DNA from: Glycine soja
Lineage: Eukaryota; Streptophyta; Magnoliopsida; Fabales; Fabaceae
Assembly (NCBI RefSeq): GCF_004193775.1
Contig: NC_041011.1
Span: forward strand, 17,503,173 to 17,567,172
DNA length: 64,000 bases
Direction: 5' to 3'
Numbering within the stretch: position 1 is the stretch's first letter; each line of letters starts with the position of its first letter. Made by a program: the position numbers and the translations under genes. Shown here one piece after another: positions 34,594 through 43,792 of the stretch. Under the pieces are notes generated by a model. That model worked only from the letters and a program-made list of their open reading frames with translations. It did not search any database and was not told where the DNA came from.

Positions 34594-35358
34594 CTAACAT
34601 AGAGAAATGCCTTGGTGATGATAATGCACCTCTAAACCCAAGAAATAAGTGAGATGGCCTAAGTCTTTCATCTGAAAGGTTGAAAGCAACTGATTTTTTA
34701 TTCTTGAAACATAATCTTGATCTGAACCAGTGACCACAATGTCATCCACATAAACAAGAAGCACCACGATGCCTTTAGGAGTCCTTTGTAGGAAAAGAGA
34801 GGGATCATACTGACTTTGAGTGAATCCAAAAACAAGTAGTGTCGAGCGAAACTTTTCAAACCATACTCTTGGTGCCTGTTTTAATCCATATAAAGAGCGT
34901 TTCAGTTTGCAAACAGTATTAGGTGAAGGGGTAGGCATACCATTAGGAAGCTTGATGTAAACTTCCTCCTTAAGGTCACCGTGAAGGAATGCGTTTTTGA
35001 CATCCATTTGATGTAGTGGCCAAGATTGTGAGGTAGCGAGAGCAAGAATAGTGCGCACAGTTGTCATCTTGGCGACCGGTGCAAAAGTCTCATCATAGTC
35101 CAGTCCATATTGTTGCTTATTTCCAAGCACAACTAAACGAGCTTTGTAACGATCTATGGATCCATCCGAGCGCAGCTTTATAGAGAATACAAACTTGCTA
35201 CTTAAAGGCTTAACAGATGTGGGACACGGGACTATATCCCATGTTTGATTTTCTTCCAATGCTAGAAGTTCAGTTTCAATAGCTTTCTGCCAACAAGCAT
35301 TCTTCATGGCCTGGCTATAAGAGGAAAGGATAGGAATAGAGGATAATGAGGTTGTCAT
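34594..35358 (-). pseudogene. Copia reverse transcriptase (nested element)
   Basis: Motifs: [65 protein letters not shown] and LLVYVDDIVVTG with an intact YVDD-type box, then MKDLGHLTYFLGLEV. The first Met overlaps the stop of the Gag-PR-IN frame by four bases (35355-35358). That looks like a frame break rather than a designed start, because copia pol is normally continuous. Confidence 0.9.
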
Positions 35359-37934
35359 GGAATGGATATACCTGTCTGGGGCTTAATAATGCGTGAGCTG
35401 CGTCTTGGAGGAGCTGGTTCTGGTTCTTCTACTGGATCAGCAGCCAAGGAATTATCTCGAAGGGGCCCTTGAGGTTCTGTCTGTTGATTTTGGTTTGCAG
35501 TGCTACGTCTGTTGTAGGTCAAGAGAGGTTTAGGAGATGGTTCTCCTGCATGAGAGTTAGAAAACAATGGCAAAACAGAAATTGGAGGAGAGGTAAGGTC
35601 AGGATGTGATGCAAAAAAGTATACATTTTCTTGGAAAATGACATTTCTAGATACTCGAATCCTACGGATGGTAGGATCATAACATAGAAAACCCTTTTGA
35701 TGAGGAGAATATCCAAAAAAGGCACATTCAACAGATTGTGCAGTGAGCTTGGTGCGTTCTCTTGGAGGAAGATGGACATAACACACACAACCAAAGATAC
35801 GAAGATTTGAGTAATTGGGTGGATGACCATATAACTGATTGAAAGGGGATTCATTACCTATTGATGGAGATGGCAATCGGTTGATAAGATGAACTGCAGT
35901 GAAGAGGGCTTCACACCAAAAATGTGATGGCACATGAGACTCCAACAAAAGGGTGCGGACAACATCAAGCAAATGGCGATTTTTTCTTTCCGCTACCCCA
36001 TTTTGTTGTGGAGTTGAGGGGCATGACCTTTGGGATACAATGCCATTGGATTGCAAGAAATCCTGAAATGAGTGTGACATGTATTCTCCCCCATTATCAG
36101 AGCGAAAGATTTTTATTTTTGACGAAAATTGGGTCTGAACAAAGGCATGGAAAAATTTGAAAGTGGAAAAGACTTCATCTTTTGATCGCAGAAAATAGAC
36201 CCAAGTGAAGCGACTATAATCATCAATAAAAGTTATGAAATATTTATAATGAGCATGAGATATAACCGGTGCCACCCCCCAAACATCACTGTGGATGATT
36301 TCAAAAGGTTGTGTTACATTAGACTGATGTGTTGGAAAAGGCAGAATTTTACTTTTACCAAGTTTACAAGGAATACAATCAAAGTGAACAACATTGAGAG
36401 ATGAATTGTGTTTATTTCCAAGATAATTAGATTTGAGCAAGTCATGAAGTACATTTGCGTTTGGATGTCCAAGACGCTTATGCCACACTTGGTAATCAAC
36501 AATAGCAGAATTACAAGAAACTAAAGGCAAAGAAAGACTGGAAGGCAATGAGAATTGGATTCGGAAAAGGCGTCCAACTTTAGGCCCCTTCGCGATTATC
36601 TTCCCTGAGTGTTGATCCTGCACAAGACAACCAGACTGTGAGAATTGTACTTGACAATCATTGTCAACTAATTGACCAACTGAAATGAGATTACTAGTGA
36701 GACCAGGAGAAACAAAAACATTGGTTAGAGATGGAGAAATATCACCAGTGGCTGTGATAGGCAAAGGATTTCCATCAGCGGTGTGTATCTTAAGGTCTCC
36801 AAGATATTTTTTGATATTAGTAAGAAATTGAGCATTGTTGGTCATGTGGTTGGAAGCCCCCGAATCAAAATACCAAGGGGAAGAGGATTTACCTGAGAAT
36901 CCTAAAGCAGAGAATGTTGAAATGATCATTTGTTGAACCATTTCAGGGGTCATAGTTGGAGCAGGATCAGGAGCTTGTTGCTGAACAGGTGTTGGATTTA
37001 CTGAATTATTAGGAACAGATGAATCAACTGAGGCTGTAAAAGCTGTGACATTTCGCTTGGGTGGCCTTATGGGGCATTCTTTAATAATATGTCCATCCTT
37101 TTTGCAGTAGTTGCAGAATTTGTTCGGACAGTTAGAAGCATAATGTCCAAATTGCTTGCAACAGAAACATTGAACAATACGCATGTCATGGCTTTTTGGT
37201 TTTCCTCGGGCCACATATGCCACTGGAACAATAGTGGATTTGTGATCTTCAATGATGGACTGTGTAAGGAGGTGTTGTTCTTCATGCAACAGAGCATTAA
37301 AACATGCATCCAGTGATGGTACAGGATTTCTATGCATGAGGTTAGACCTAATACCTTCAAAATCATATCTTAATTTCATAAGAAATTGATCACGTTTAGT
37401 AGTTTCATGAACTGTTTGGACTGAATTGAGGCCTTCAGAAGGCAAGTCCGCATAAACTATATCAATGTATTCAACCCAAAGATTCATGAATTGAGAGTAA
37501 AAATCAGAGATGGAGAGACTATCCTGTTTAAAGGTAGCGATGTCGTGTTCAAGCTGAAACCTTCGAGCTTCATTGTTCTGACTGTAGACTTTCTTTAAGT
37601 AATTCCACATTGTGGCTGCTGTCTTGTAAGGCCGAAGATTCAGGACAATGTTGGGATCGACAGAGCCTAGGATCCAGGCCATGACTTGAGCATCTTTGAC
37701 TGTCCATTTGGCGTGTTCAACCTTAGCTGTGTCTTTGTCAGGGACGGGAGAGCTGCCGTCAACATGACCCCATAAGTCTTTTCCAGTGACAAAGATCTGG
37801 AATTGGAATGCCCAAGCTGAGTAGTTTTTGCCATTAAGGCGAACCAAGAGAACATCATACTTTTCGGTAGACACGGAACAAGGGATGGTAATCTGGACAG
37901 GGAAAGAAATGACCAAGAAATAGAAAAAAAACAA
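35355..37934 (-). CDS. Copia Gag-protease-integrase polyprotein (nested element)
   Basis: 859 codons without a stop. UBN2-type Gag (about 25-250: WAFQFQIFVTGKDLW, LKKVYSQNNEARRFQLE) is followed by two CCHC knuckles, CFCCKQFGHYASNC and CNYCKKDGHIIKEC. Protease has WYFDSGASNHM (about 355). Integrase has an HHCC finger (VWHKRLGHPN, CIPCKLGK), then core acidic residues in IHSDVWGVAP, FRSDNGGEYM and NGVAERKNRHL. The C-terminal hinge ends with RRSSRIIKP. The true Gag start may be a later Met or lie nearer the PBS (38012-38026); the first residues (FFFYFLVIS) look untypical. Confidence 0.92.
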   Translation of the reverse strand: MFFFYFLVISFPVQITIPCSVSTEKYDVLLVRLNGKNYSAWAFQFQIFVTGKDLWGHVDGSSPVPDKDTAKVEHAKWTVKDAQVMAWILGSVDPNIVLNLRPYKTAATMWNYLKKVYSQNNEARRFQLEHDIATFKQDSLSISDFYSQFMNLWVEYIDIVYADLPSEGLNSVQTVHETTKRDQFLMKLRYDFEGIRSNLMHRNPVPSLDACFNALLHEEQHLLTQSIIEDHKSTIVPVAYVARGKPKSHDMRIVQCFCCKQFGHYASNCPNKFCNYCKKDGHIIKECPIRPPKRNVTAFTASVDSSVPNNSVNPTPVQQQAPDPAPTMTPEMVQQMIISTFSALGFSGKSSSPWYFDSGASNHMTNNAQFLTNIKKYLGDLKIHTADGNPLPITATGDISPSLTNVFVSPGLTSNLISVGQLVDNDCQVQFSQSGCLVQDQHSGKIIAKGPKVGRLFRIQFSLPSSLSLPLVSCNSAIVDYQVWHKRLGHPNANVLHDLLKSNYLGNKHNSSLNVVHFDCIPCKLGKSKILPFPTHQSNVTQPFEIIHSDVWGVAPVISHAHYKYFITFIDDYSRFTWVYFLRSKDEVFSTFKFFHAFVQTQFSSKIKIFRSDNGGEYMSHSFQDFLQSNGIVSQRSCPSTPQQNGVAERKNRHLLDVVRTLLLESHVPSHFWCEALFTAVHLINRLPSPSIGNESPFNQLYGHPPNYSNLRIFGCVCYVHLPPRERTKLTAQSVECAFFGYSPHQKGFLCYDPTIRRIRVSRNVIFQENVYFFASHPDLTSPPISVLPLFSNSHAGEPSPKPLLTYNRRSTANQNQQTEPQGPLRDNSLAADPVEEPEPAPPRRSSRIIKPQTGISIP

Positions 37935-38011
37935 GGACTTGGAGAGAACTAGAACTTGGACGAGGCTGAAAGAACAAGGAAAGAAGTGCAGACTAGGGTC
38001 TTGGATCGAAA

Positions 38012-38026
38012 CCTAGGCTGATACCA
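38012..38026 (-). other. PBS of the nested copia element
   Basis: The minus strand reads TGGTATCAGCCTAGG directly after the LTR end. The first nine bases match the initiator tRNA-Met type. Confidence 0.8.
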
Positions 38027-38325
38027 TGTTAAACTCAGAAAAGGTTAGGCCAAAAACTGCTGCTCCTCATAGAGATTTCTCATATAAATACACTTTAATT
38101 ACAATCTATCAAGCTGATTTTCAGTCCAATAAATAGCTAAACTGCCATATACACAATTACAGCTAATTATCCTAATTTTCAGCCCAATAAAATAGCTAAA
38201 CTTCCATATATACAATTACAGCTAATTATCCTAATTAAGAGAGTAATTGTTACAAATAAATGTGCAATCCCATACAATTTGCTGTGACATTTAATTACGT
38301 GCTGTGACATTTAATTTCGTTGACA
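38027..38325 (-). mobile_element. 5' LTR of the nested copia element
   Basis: Same length and structure as 33490-33788 with seven single-base differences. Followed by the TCTTC duplication at 38326-38330. Confidence 0.93.
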
Positions 38326-38514
38326 TCTTCATGGGCCACTCACAAGCTGCTAGCTCAGCGATTGCTCCCAAAGGAGGTTACGAAATCTTCCAAGTAATGA
38401 GGTTTACGCAATTCCCTTTTAGCCCTGAGGTGAGTATTGGTCTGCTCCTTGCCTATGTTGGTCTGCTTCTTGTCTATTGGTATTGCCTCCTTGCTCTGTT
38501 GTTGCTTCATAACA

Positions 38515-39480
38515 GATACCGTTGGCACTAAAAACATTAGGGAGTTAACTATTCTGAGACTTGATAGAAAAGAGTGGGAGTCTATACGAGATAATGCAAT
38601 TTGGAATTTTCCACAAAAGGAAAAAGACATTTTACCTGGTCTCCAATTAAGTTATAATCGATTGCCTTCATATTTAAAACGACGCTCTGCTTACTTCTCT
38701 CTTTTTCCTGAGGACTTTGACTTTAATAGTTTTCATGTTAGTACATTGTGGGAGGCCCTTGGTTTAATTTCCTTCCACCTCCTAAGGAAAGTGAAACAAT
38801 AAATGATGTTGCCAATCAATTTTTGCGTGAGCTACTATCAAGATCCTTTCTTACAGATTGTCTTGACCTTGGCAACTTTTTCACTTTTAATTTACACGAT
38901 CTTGTAGTGTATTTTGAAAAATGTGAGTATCAAGTAACATATAGATTCCCACAGTCCCAAAATATCTGAGCATGCCAAACATTTGTGAACAATGGAAAAT
39001 AATTTGCTTGGCCAAGCACTCCTTCCCACATGTCTGAGAACTTTACTTTTTCCTGTGAAAGCCAACAATGAAGCTTTTTTTAATACATTGGTGTCAAGAT
39101 GCAAATACTTAACGTGTTTAGTGTTAGGTTCATTTGAATACGAGAGTTTGCCTCGATGCATTGGAAAGTTGAAACATTTAAGATATCTTAGTCCTCAGGA
39201 TAATGAAAAACTTAAGGAACTCCCTGATTCAGTTTGCAAACTCCAAAATTTGCAAATTTTGCTCTTTGATGGATGCTTAAAGCTACAAGAATTGCCCAAA
39301 GGAATAAGAAAATAATCATCCTTCGTCATCTGCATTTAACCACAATGCAACCAGATTTACCAGAAAAAGAGATTGCAAATTTGACTTCTCTAGAAGATTT
39401 AAGATTTGTTGATTGTGATAAATTGGAGTCATTGTCTGAAGGGATACAACTTCCTAGTCTTAAAACTTTGTCCTTTATTT
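38515..39480 (+). pseudogene. CNL copy B segment 3: GLPL region, winged helix and first LRRs
   Basis: Resumes with the PLALKTLG motif after the GATAC duplication. Then ESIRDNAIWNFPQKEKDILPGLQLSYNRLPSYLKR (ARC region), YFSLFPEDFDF, a frameshift near 38760, LPPPKESETINDVANQFLRELLSRSFL and LHDLV (the MHD-type site lies after it but is deleted). LRRs start at about 39080 (LVSRCKYL, LPRCIGKLKHLRYL). A frameshift near 39312 follows PKGIRK, then SLEDLRFVDCDKLESLSEG leads to 39480. There are at least three disabling changes. Confidence 0.88.
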
Positions 39481-40052
39481 TGTAGAGTTTCAAGCAAAAA
39501 GATAAGGTGCATGCATAATGGGAATTGGATTTTTATCATTAAGGTTTAGGTGGTTTAAATGCAAAGTGGAAGATTGCATTTTACTAGATGAACCTTAGTT
39601 GAATGGATGCATTGGAGATTATTTTTGTTTCAACTTCCAAGAGAACTTATTTACTATAGTTAGTAGCAATCTTCACTATAAATAGAGAAGATATTTAGTG
39701 GAGAAATAACAACACATGAAGAGAGAGTGTGTATGTGAGAAGAGAGATTGTGAAACAAAGTCACTTTGTTGAGAGAAAAGTGTTTTTGTGTGAGTGTTAT
39801 CATTTCTTGTAACCATTGAGTGAGGTACTTGGGTTTGTAGAGTGATACACTATTTGGGGTGAGATACTTTGTAATCATTTTTGTGATAGTGAAATATTTT
39901 TTGAGACAGTTTCGTGGACGTAGACAAGAGGTGTCAAACCACGTTAAATTCTTGTATTTGTTATTATTTTTCTACAGTGTAATCTTTGTTGTGTTCTCAT
40001 GATCCTTTCTGGGTGTAAGTAATTTTTTTGTGGGAGCGTTGATTTCCCAACA
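39481..40052 (+). mobile_element. 5' LTR of the gag-only element
   Basis: 572 bp, TGTAGAGTTTC...TTTCCCAACA. An 11-bp length difference and a number of substitutions separate it from the 3' copy, so this insertion looks older than the element at 33490. Confidence 0.9.
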
Positions 40053-40053
40053 G

Positions 40054-40065
40054 TGATATCAGAGC
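40054..40065 (+). other. PBS of the gag-only element
   Basis: TGATATCAGAGC, one substitution from the initiator tRNA-Met site TGGTATCAGAGC, one base after the LTR. Confidence 0.8.
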
Positions 40066-40066
40066 T

Positions 40067-40750
40067 ATGGTCAAGAACACACAAAGGTTTGAGATACCAT
40101 TTTTTGACGGAAATATAAATTTTATGATTTGGCAAAGTACTATTCAAGACATTTTGGTGCAGCAAGGTCTTGATCAAGCGTTAGAAGATGAAAGACCGAC
40201 TTCTATAAATGAAATCGAGTGGACTAAGATCCAAAGGAGGGCTATGAGCATGATTCGGTTAGCCCTTGCTCCCGAGATAAAACACAACGCGTTGAAGGAG
40301 ACAACACTGAAGGCCTTGTGGGAGAAGCTCGAGAATATCTATGCGTCAAAGTCGCTAACCAATCGCCTTTGTTTGAAGATGGAGTTGTATCAACTCAAAA
40401 TGGAGATGGGAGGAGATCTCCATGACCACATCAATAAGTTCAATCAGCTAGTAAGTCAATTGTTGAATGCAGATGATAAACTCTTTGACGAGAAGCAGGC
40501 ATTGTTGTTGTTGGCCTCACTACCAAGATCCTTCAAAGCTTTGGTTCAAACGTTGCTTGTGGGAAGATCAACTTTGAATTTGGATGATGTGACTGCTACT
40601 CTTAGAGAAAACGAGAGAATGATGAGAACTGAAAATGTTGATGATGAACATAATGAACTAGTTGTGGTGGAGTCTGAGCAAGAGAGAAATCATTCAAGGA
40701 TACATGATGGACCAAGAGGAAGATCAAAATCGCAATCGCATCCGCAATGA
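40067..40750 (+). CDS. Copia Gag (gag-only element)
   Basis: 227 codons from an ATG two bases after the PBS, the usual position in short-leader copia elements. FFDGNINFMIWQSTIQDILVQ and WEKLENIYASKSLTNRLCLK..YQLKM are the UBN2-type Gag core. LPRSFKALVQTL and LDDVTATLRENERM follow. It ends with a TGA just before a CCHC knuckle frame that continues at 40754. It may still make a truncated Gag lacking the knuckle. Confidence 0.85.
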   Translation: MVKNTQRFEIPFFDGNINFMIWQSTIQDILVQQGLDQALEDERPTSINEIEWTKIQRRAMSMIRLALAPEIKHNALKETTLKALWEKLENIYASKSLTNRLCLKMELYQLKMEMGGDLHDHINKFNQLVSQLLNADDKLFDEKQALLLLASLPRSFKALVQTLLVGRSTLNLDDVTATLRENERMMRTENVDDEHNELVVVESEQERNHSRIHDGPRGRSKSQSHPQ

Positions 40751-40753
40751 GAT

Positions 40754-40972
40754 ATGAGTAACATACAATGTTACTATTGCAGTGAGAATGGTCATGTGCA
40801 AGTGAGGTGCAAACAAATGAAGGAGGACTTGAAGAAATTAAGAGATATGAACAAAGATGGCACCAACTCTCAAGCTAATGTAATAAAAAATGTTGAAGAT
40901 GAAGATGATGTGTTTTTGGTAACAAATGATGAGGTTGCTAAAATAAAATGGGTGATGGATTCCGCTGCCTAG
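40754..40972 (+). pseudogene. Gag zinc knuckle and protease start
   Basis: CYYCSENGHVQVRC is the CCHC knuckle. DDVFLVTNDEVAKIKWVMDSAA follows, the start of the copia protease with DSA in place of DSG or DSGA. A TAG at 40970 stops it. It is separated from the main gag frame by one TGA. Confidence 0.75.
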
Positions 40973-41015
40973 CACATTTGTAGAGATCGAGAGATGTTTG
41001 ACACTTTGAAAACCA

Positions 41016-41408
41016 ATGGAGAATGGTGGAAAAATAAAGGTTGAAGGCATAGGGAGTGTGAGGATGAAACACCATGATGGTACTATTCAAACTTTCTCAA
41101 ATGTGAGGTTTGTACCTTTTGTTGTTGCCAATATGATTTATGTGGGGGAGATGACATCACAAGGTTACAAATATGTTGGTTTAAAGTGGGGATGCAAAGT
41201 GTACAAGGGGAAACACTTGGTGTTGTGAGGATAGAAAAATAAATGTAACCTTTGCTATTTGGATGGACAAGCCTTGAAGAGGAACCATGATAGCAAAGCG
41301 AAGAAGAAAGTAAAGATTTATAATGTTGTTGAAGTGTTGGGAGAGACTTCCATTGGAGGGGAGTTTGTTCACTTTCAAATTGATTGAAGGATATTTCTCT
41401 TTTGGCTT
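41016..41408 (+). pseudogene. Protease remnant and deletion joint
   Basis: IKVEGIGSVRMKHHDGTIQTFSNVRFVP and VGEMTSQGYKYV match the copia protease to pre-integrase region, out of frame with the knuckle. After a TGA (41226) a short stretch continues to ETSIGGEFVHFQID, then the PPT. All of IN-RT-RNase H is missing between here and the PPT. Confidence 0.65.
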
Positions 41409-41420
41409 GCGGGGGAGAAT
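41409..41420 (+). other. PPT of the gag-only element
   Basis: GCGGGGGAGAAT directly before the 3' LTR start TGTAGAG. Confidence 0.75.
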
Positions 41421-41981
41421 TGTAGAGTTTCAAGCCAAAAAATAAGGTGCATTTAATGCATAATGGGAATTGAATTTTTATCACTAAGGTTTAGGTGGTT
41501 TAAATGCAAAGTGGAAGATTGCATATTACTAGATGAACCTTAGTTGAATGGATGCATTGGAGGTTATTTTTGTTTCAACTTCCAAGAGAACTTATTTACT
41601 ATAGTTGGTGGCAATCTTCACTAGAAATAGAGAAGAGATTTAGTGGGAAAACGACAACACATGAAGAGAGTGCGTATGTGAGAAGAGAGATTGTGAAACA
41701 AAGTCACTTTGTTGAGAGAAAAGTGTATTTCTTGTAATCATTGAGTGGGGTACTCGGGTTTGTAGAGTGATACGCTATTTGGGGTGGGTTACAATCTTGT
41801 AATCATTTTTGTGATAGTAAAATACTTTTTGAGATGGTTCTGTGGACGTAGGCAAGAGGTGTCAAACCACGTGAAATTCTTGTGTTTGTTATTATTTTTC
41901 TACGCTTTAATATTTATTGTGTTCTCACGATCTTTTATGGGTGTGAGTAATTTTGTTTATGGGAGCATTGATTTCCCAACA
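41421..41981 (+). mobile_element. 3' LTR of the gag-only element
   Basis: 561 bp copy of 39481-40052 with the same TGTAGAG and CCCAACA ends, followed by TATTT. Confidence 0.9.
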
Positions 41982-41986
41982 TATTT

Positions 41987-42440
41987 GTTGTGGGAAACTA
42001 AAGTCTTCATCGTTTGTCATTAGAAATTTAGAAAATTTAGTTATTAAGGAATGTGGAAAGTGGGAATTGTCTATAGGCCTTGGCAACCAAATCCCCAATT
42101 CAAGGTTAAAGTACCTTGGTCTTAAATGTTTTCCACTGTTGATCACTTTGCCTCAGTGGTTGCAAGGATTTGCCAACACTTTTCCTTGATAATTAATTCT
42201 TGCAAGAATCTTGAGGAGTTTGCTGAGTGGCTGTCAGCACTGATTTGTCTCAAAGTACTTAAAATTACATATTGTCCAAAGTTGTTCTTGCTCCATTAGA
42301 ACATGCATCACCTCACAAATCTTGAACTTTTATATATTAATGGATGTCCTGAATTATGCAAAAGATGCCAGCGGAGTTGGACAGGATTGGTACAAAATAT
42401 CGCATAGAAAAAAGTTATCATTCCTGAACCCAAAGAGTAA
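41987..42440 (+). pseudogene. CNL copy B segment 4: C-terminal LRRs
   Basis: Continues the interrupted repeat: CCGKLKSSSFVIRNLENLVI, GLGNQIPNSRLKYLGLK, FPLLITLPQWLQ, then a TGA at 42187. LRR homology continues (ILRSLLSGC, then VLNYAKDASGVGQDW in a shifted frame) to about 42440. The 3' splice donor homologous to copies A and C lies at about 42474 (GTAGAGTAA). Confidence 0.8.
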
Positions 42441-43250
42441 TGATCATTCTCCGATACTAGTCAAAAGTGTAAGGTAGAGTAATCTTTTGTTTCCATAATA
42501 GATTGTTGATTGGTTGTTTTAGACAACCCTTTCTTTTATATTTTGGAGAAAAATAAGTATTTTCTTCTTTACATATCAAATAATTTACCAGCATTAATGC
42601 CTTGAATAGATAGTTAGGTCTCTATTAAGCATGTTGAAAAGAATTCAATTCCTTAACTACTTTCTTAGTTCCTATATATAAGATCTAAGTTTAAAATGAT
42701 GTTTGTTCCTTTTTATAAGACCTAATATATTATATTCCTAGTATCAATTATTTTTAGATTAGAAATATGCTTCATTAAAAGAAGAAAAAGAATATATTGA
42801 AAAACTTTAAAAGAGAAAATATGAACAACAAAGATAATTTAAAAAAAATTATAAATTTAAGACAAATTTATTACTATCAACTAAATTAATCACTTTCATT
42901 AATCTTAATGAATTAGTCAATTAGATTTTATATATAAGAAGGGAGAAAGTATATAGATAGAAAAAGACTTATATTAAGAGAGACTATATTCACTTTTTGA
43001 GTCAAGCATCTCTAGCTGGTAGTTGGGAAATACCTTAAGTACACACAACACCAAATATGTAATTACAAAACAATTGATAAATTTTTAATGCTAAAGACAA
43101 TGGTTACGGATTTGATTTGGTGTGCGAATGAGACTTTCTGCAAATTAGAGTTTTGGAACTTGTTGAGTGGTGTCTTGGTTGAGTGGCATTGCATTGTGTC
43201 ATTGGGATCAGCATTTCAGTTTGGGTCTTCCTCCACTATGACAGCTTTAA
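42441..43250 (+). other. 3' intron start of CNL copy B
   Basis: AT-rich, noncoding. The 43040-43110 part matches the 3' flank of copy A at 26805-26875. The frames at 43088-43422 have no recognised domain and overlap the transposon inverted repeat. Confidence 0.5.
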
Positions 43251-43530
43251 GGTTTTTTTTCCGTATATGCACACACTCTCTGTAGATTTTTCCCAATATA
43301 CAACATCTTTTAGTTTTATTCCCAACCTACACTTGTTTTCTAATTGTAGCTGGAAGTCAGATTTGGCCACCCCGACTTCCGTAAGTGGCCTTTTGTTTTT
43401 TTTTAAATTTAAAATTTTATAAAATATAAATATTATATTATATAAAATTTTGTTTAATTAATTTTAAAATTACTTATTTATTTAATTAAATTTTATATTT
43501 TTTTAAATTAATTTTTTTAATAAGAAAATG
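43251..43530. repeat. MULE-2 left terminal inverted repeat
   Basis: CACACACTCTCTGTAG, TTTTAGTTTTATTCCCAA, CTTCCGTAAGTGGCC and ATTATATTATATAAAATTTT are all found in reverse complement at 48310-48588. Confidence 0.88.
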
Positions 43531-43792
43531 ATATTATTAAATATAATTATTTTTATTTTATTATTTAATTAACTTAACATATTTTTTAGGTGAATATTTT
43601 TTAAAAAAAATCTCAATGTTGTAATATAATTATTATTAATATAATTATATATATAAATATAATTAGTTTGTTTATGTTATTAGATTTAATTAAAAATGAT
43701 AAGACTTTTTGTTTAATAATTTATTTATAGAAGAACATTACACTACATTATCAATAAAATACTTATACAATCACACTTGGCTAAGAAAAAAC

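Larger units (their letters stand above)
33490..38325 (-). mobile_element. Nearly intact Ty1/copia element, 4.8 kb
   Basis: LTRs 33490-33788 and 38027-38325 (both 299 bp, 7 substitutions by my count, about 2.3%) are flanked by TCTTC on both sides. The PBS (TGGTATCAGCC) and PPT are in place. Gag-PR-IN is one open frame of 859 codons; RT-RNase H is in the next frame with two CAG-to-TAG-type nonsense codons. Integrase before RT confirms Ty1/copia. It inserted into the older solo LTR, so the two events are ordered. Confidence 0.94.
33277..38514 (-). mobile_element. Solo LTR (about 397 bp) containing a nested copia element
   Basis: Ends TGTTATG / CATAACA are perfect 7-base inverted matches, flanked by the duplication GATAC (33272-33276 and 38515-38519). 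The outer sequence is only 33277-33489 plus 38331-38514. No internal region is present, so it is a solo LTR. On the minus strand a TATATATGAATG stretch and the ending CTAGGACATAACA suggest minus orientation. Insertion falls in the CNL codons just before GLPL. Confidence 0.88.
39481..41981 (+). mobile_element. Gag-only non-autonomous copia element, 2.5 kb
   Basis: LTRs 39481-40052 and 41421-41981, start TGTAGAG, end CCCAACA, flanked by TATTT (39476-39480 and 41982-41986). The PBS and PPT are present. The internal 1.37 kb encodes Gag and the beginning of protease only; integrase, RT and RNase H are absent. It sits in an LRR codon of CNL copy B in the same orientation as the gene. Confidence 0.9.
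32165..42440 (+). pseudogene. CNL copy B: CC-NBS-LRR resistance gene, split by transposons
   Basis: Segments in order: 32165-33276 (CC and most of NB-ARC), 38520-39480 (GLPL region, winged helix, first LRRs) and 41987-42440 (later LRRs). The intervening DNA is a solo LTR with a nested copia element (33277-38514) and a gag-only copia element (39481-41981), each with a readable target duplication. CNL proteins are intracellular immune receptors that bind nucleotide through NB-ARC. Apart from the inserts, the coding segments carry several stops and frameshifts, so the gene was probably already decaying or decayed afterwards. It could still be transcribed from its TATA box. Confidence 0.9.

Noticed and set aside
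33277..38514. One large retrotransposon with TGTTATG ends
   Set aside because: The internal element has its own LTRs, PBS, PPT and TCTTC duplication, so the outer sequence is a solo LTR with a nested insert.
43088..43422. Two plus-strand ORFs near the MULE-2 left end
   Set aside because: They overlap the terminal inverted repeat and have no homologue in the right repeat.
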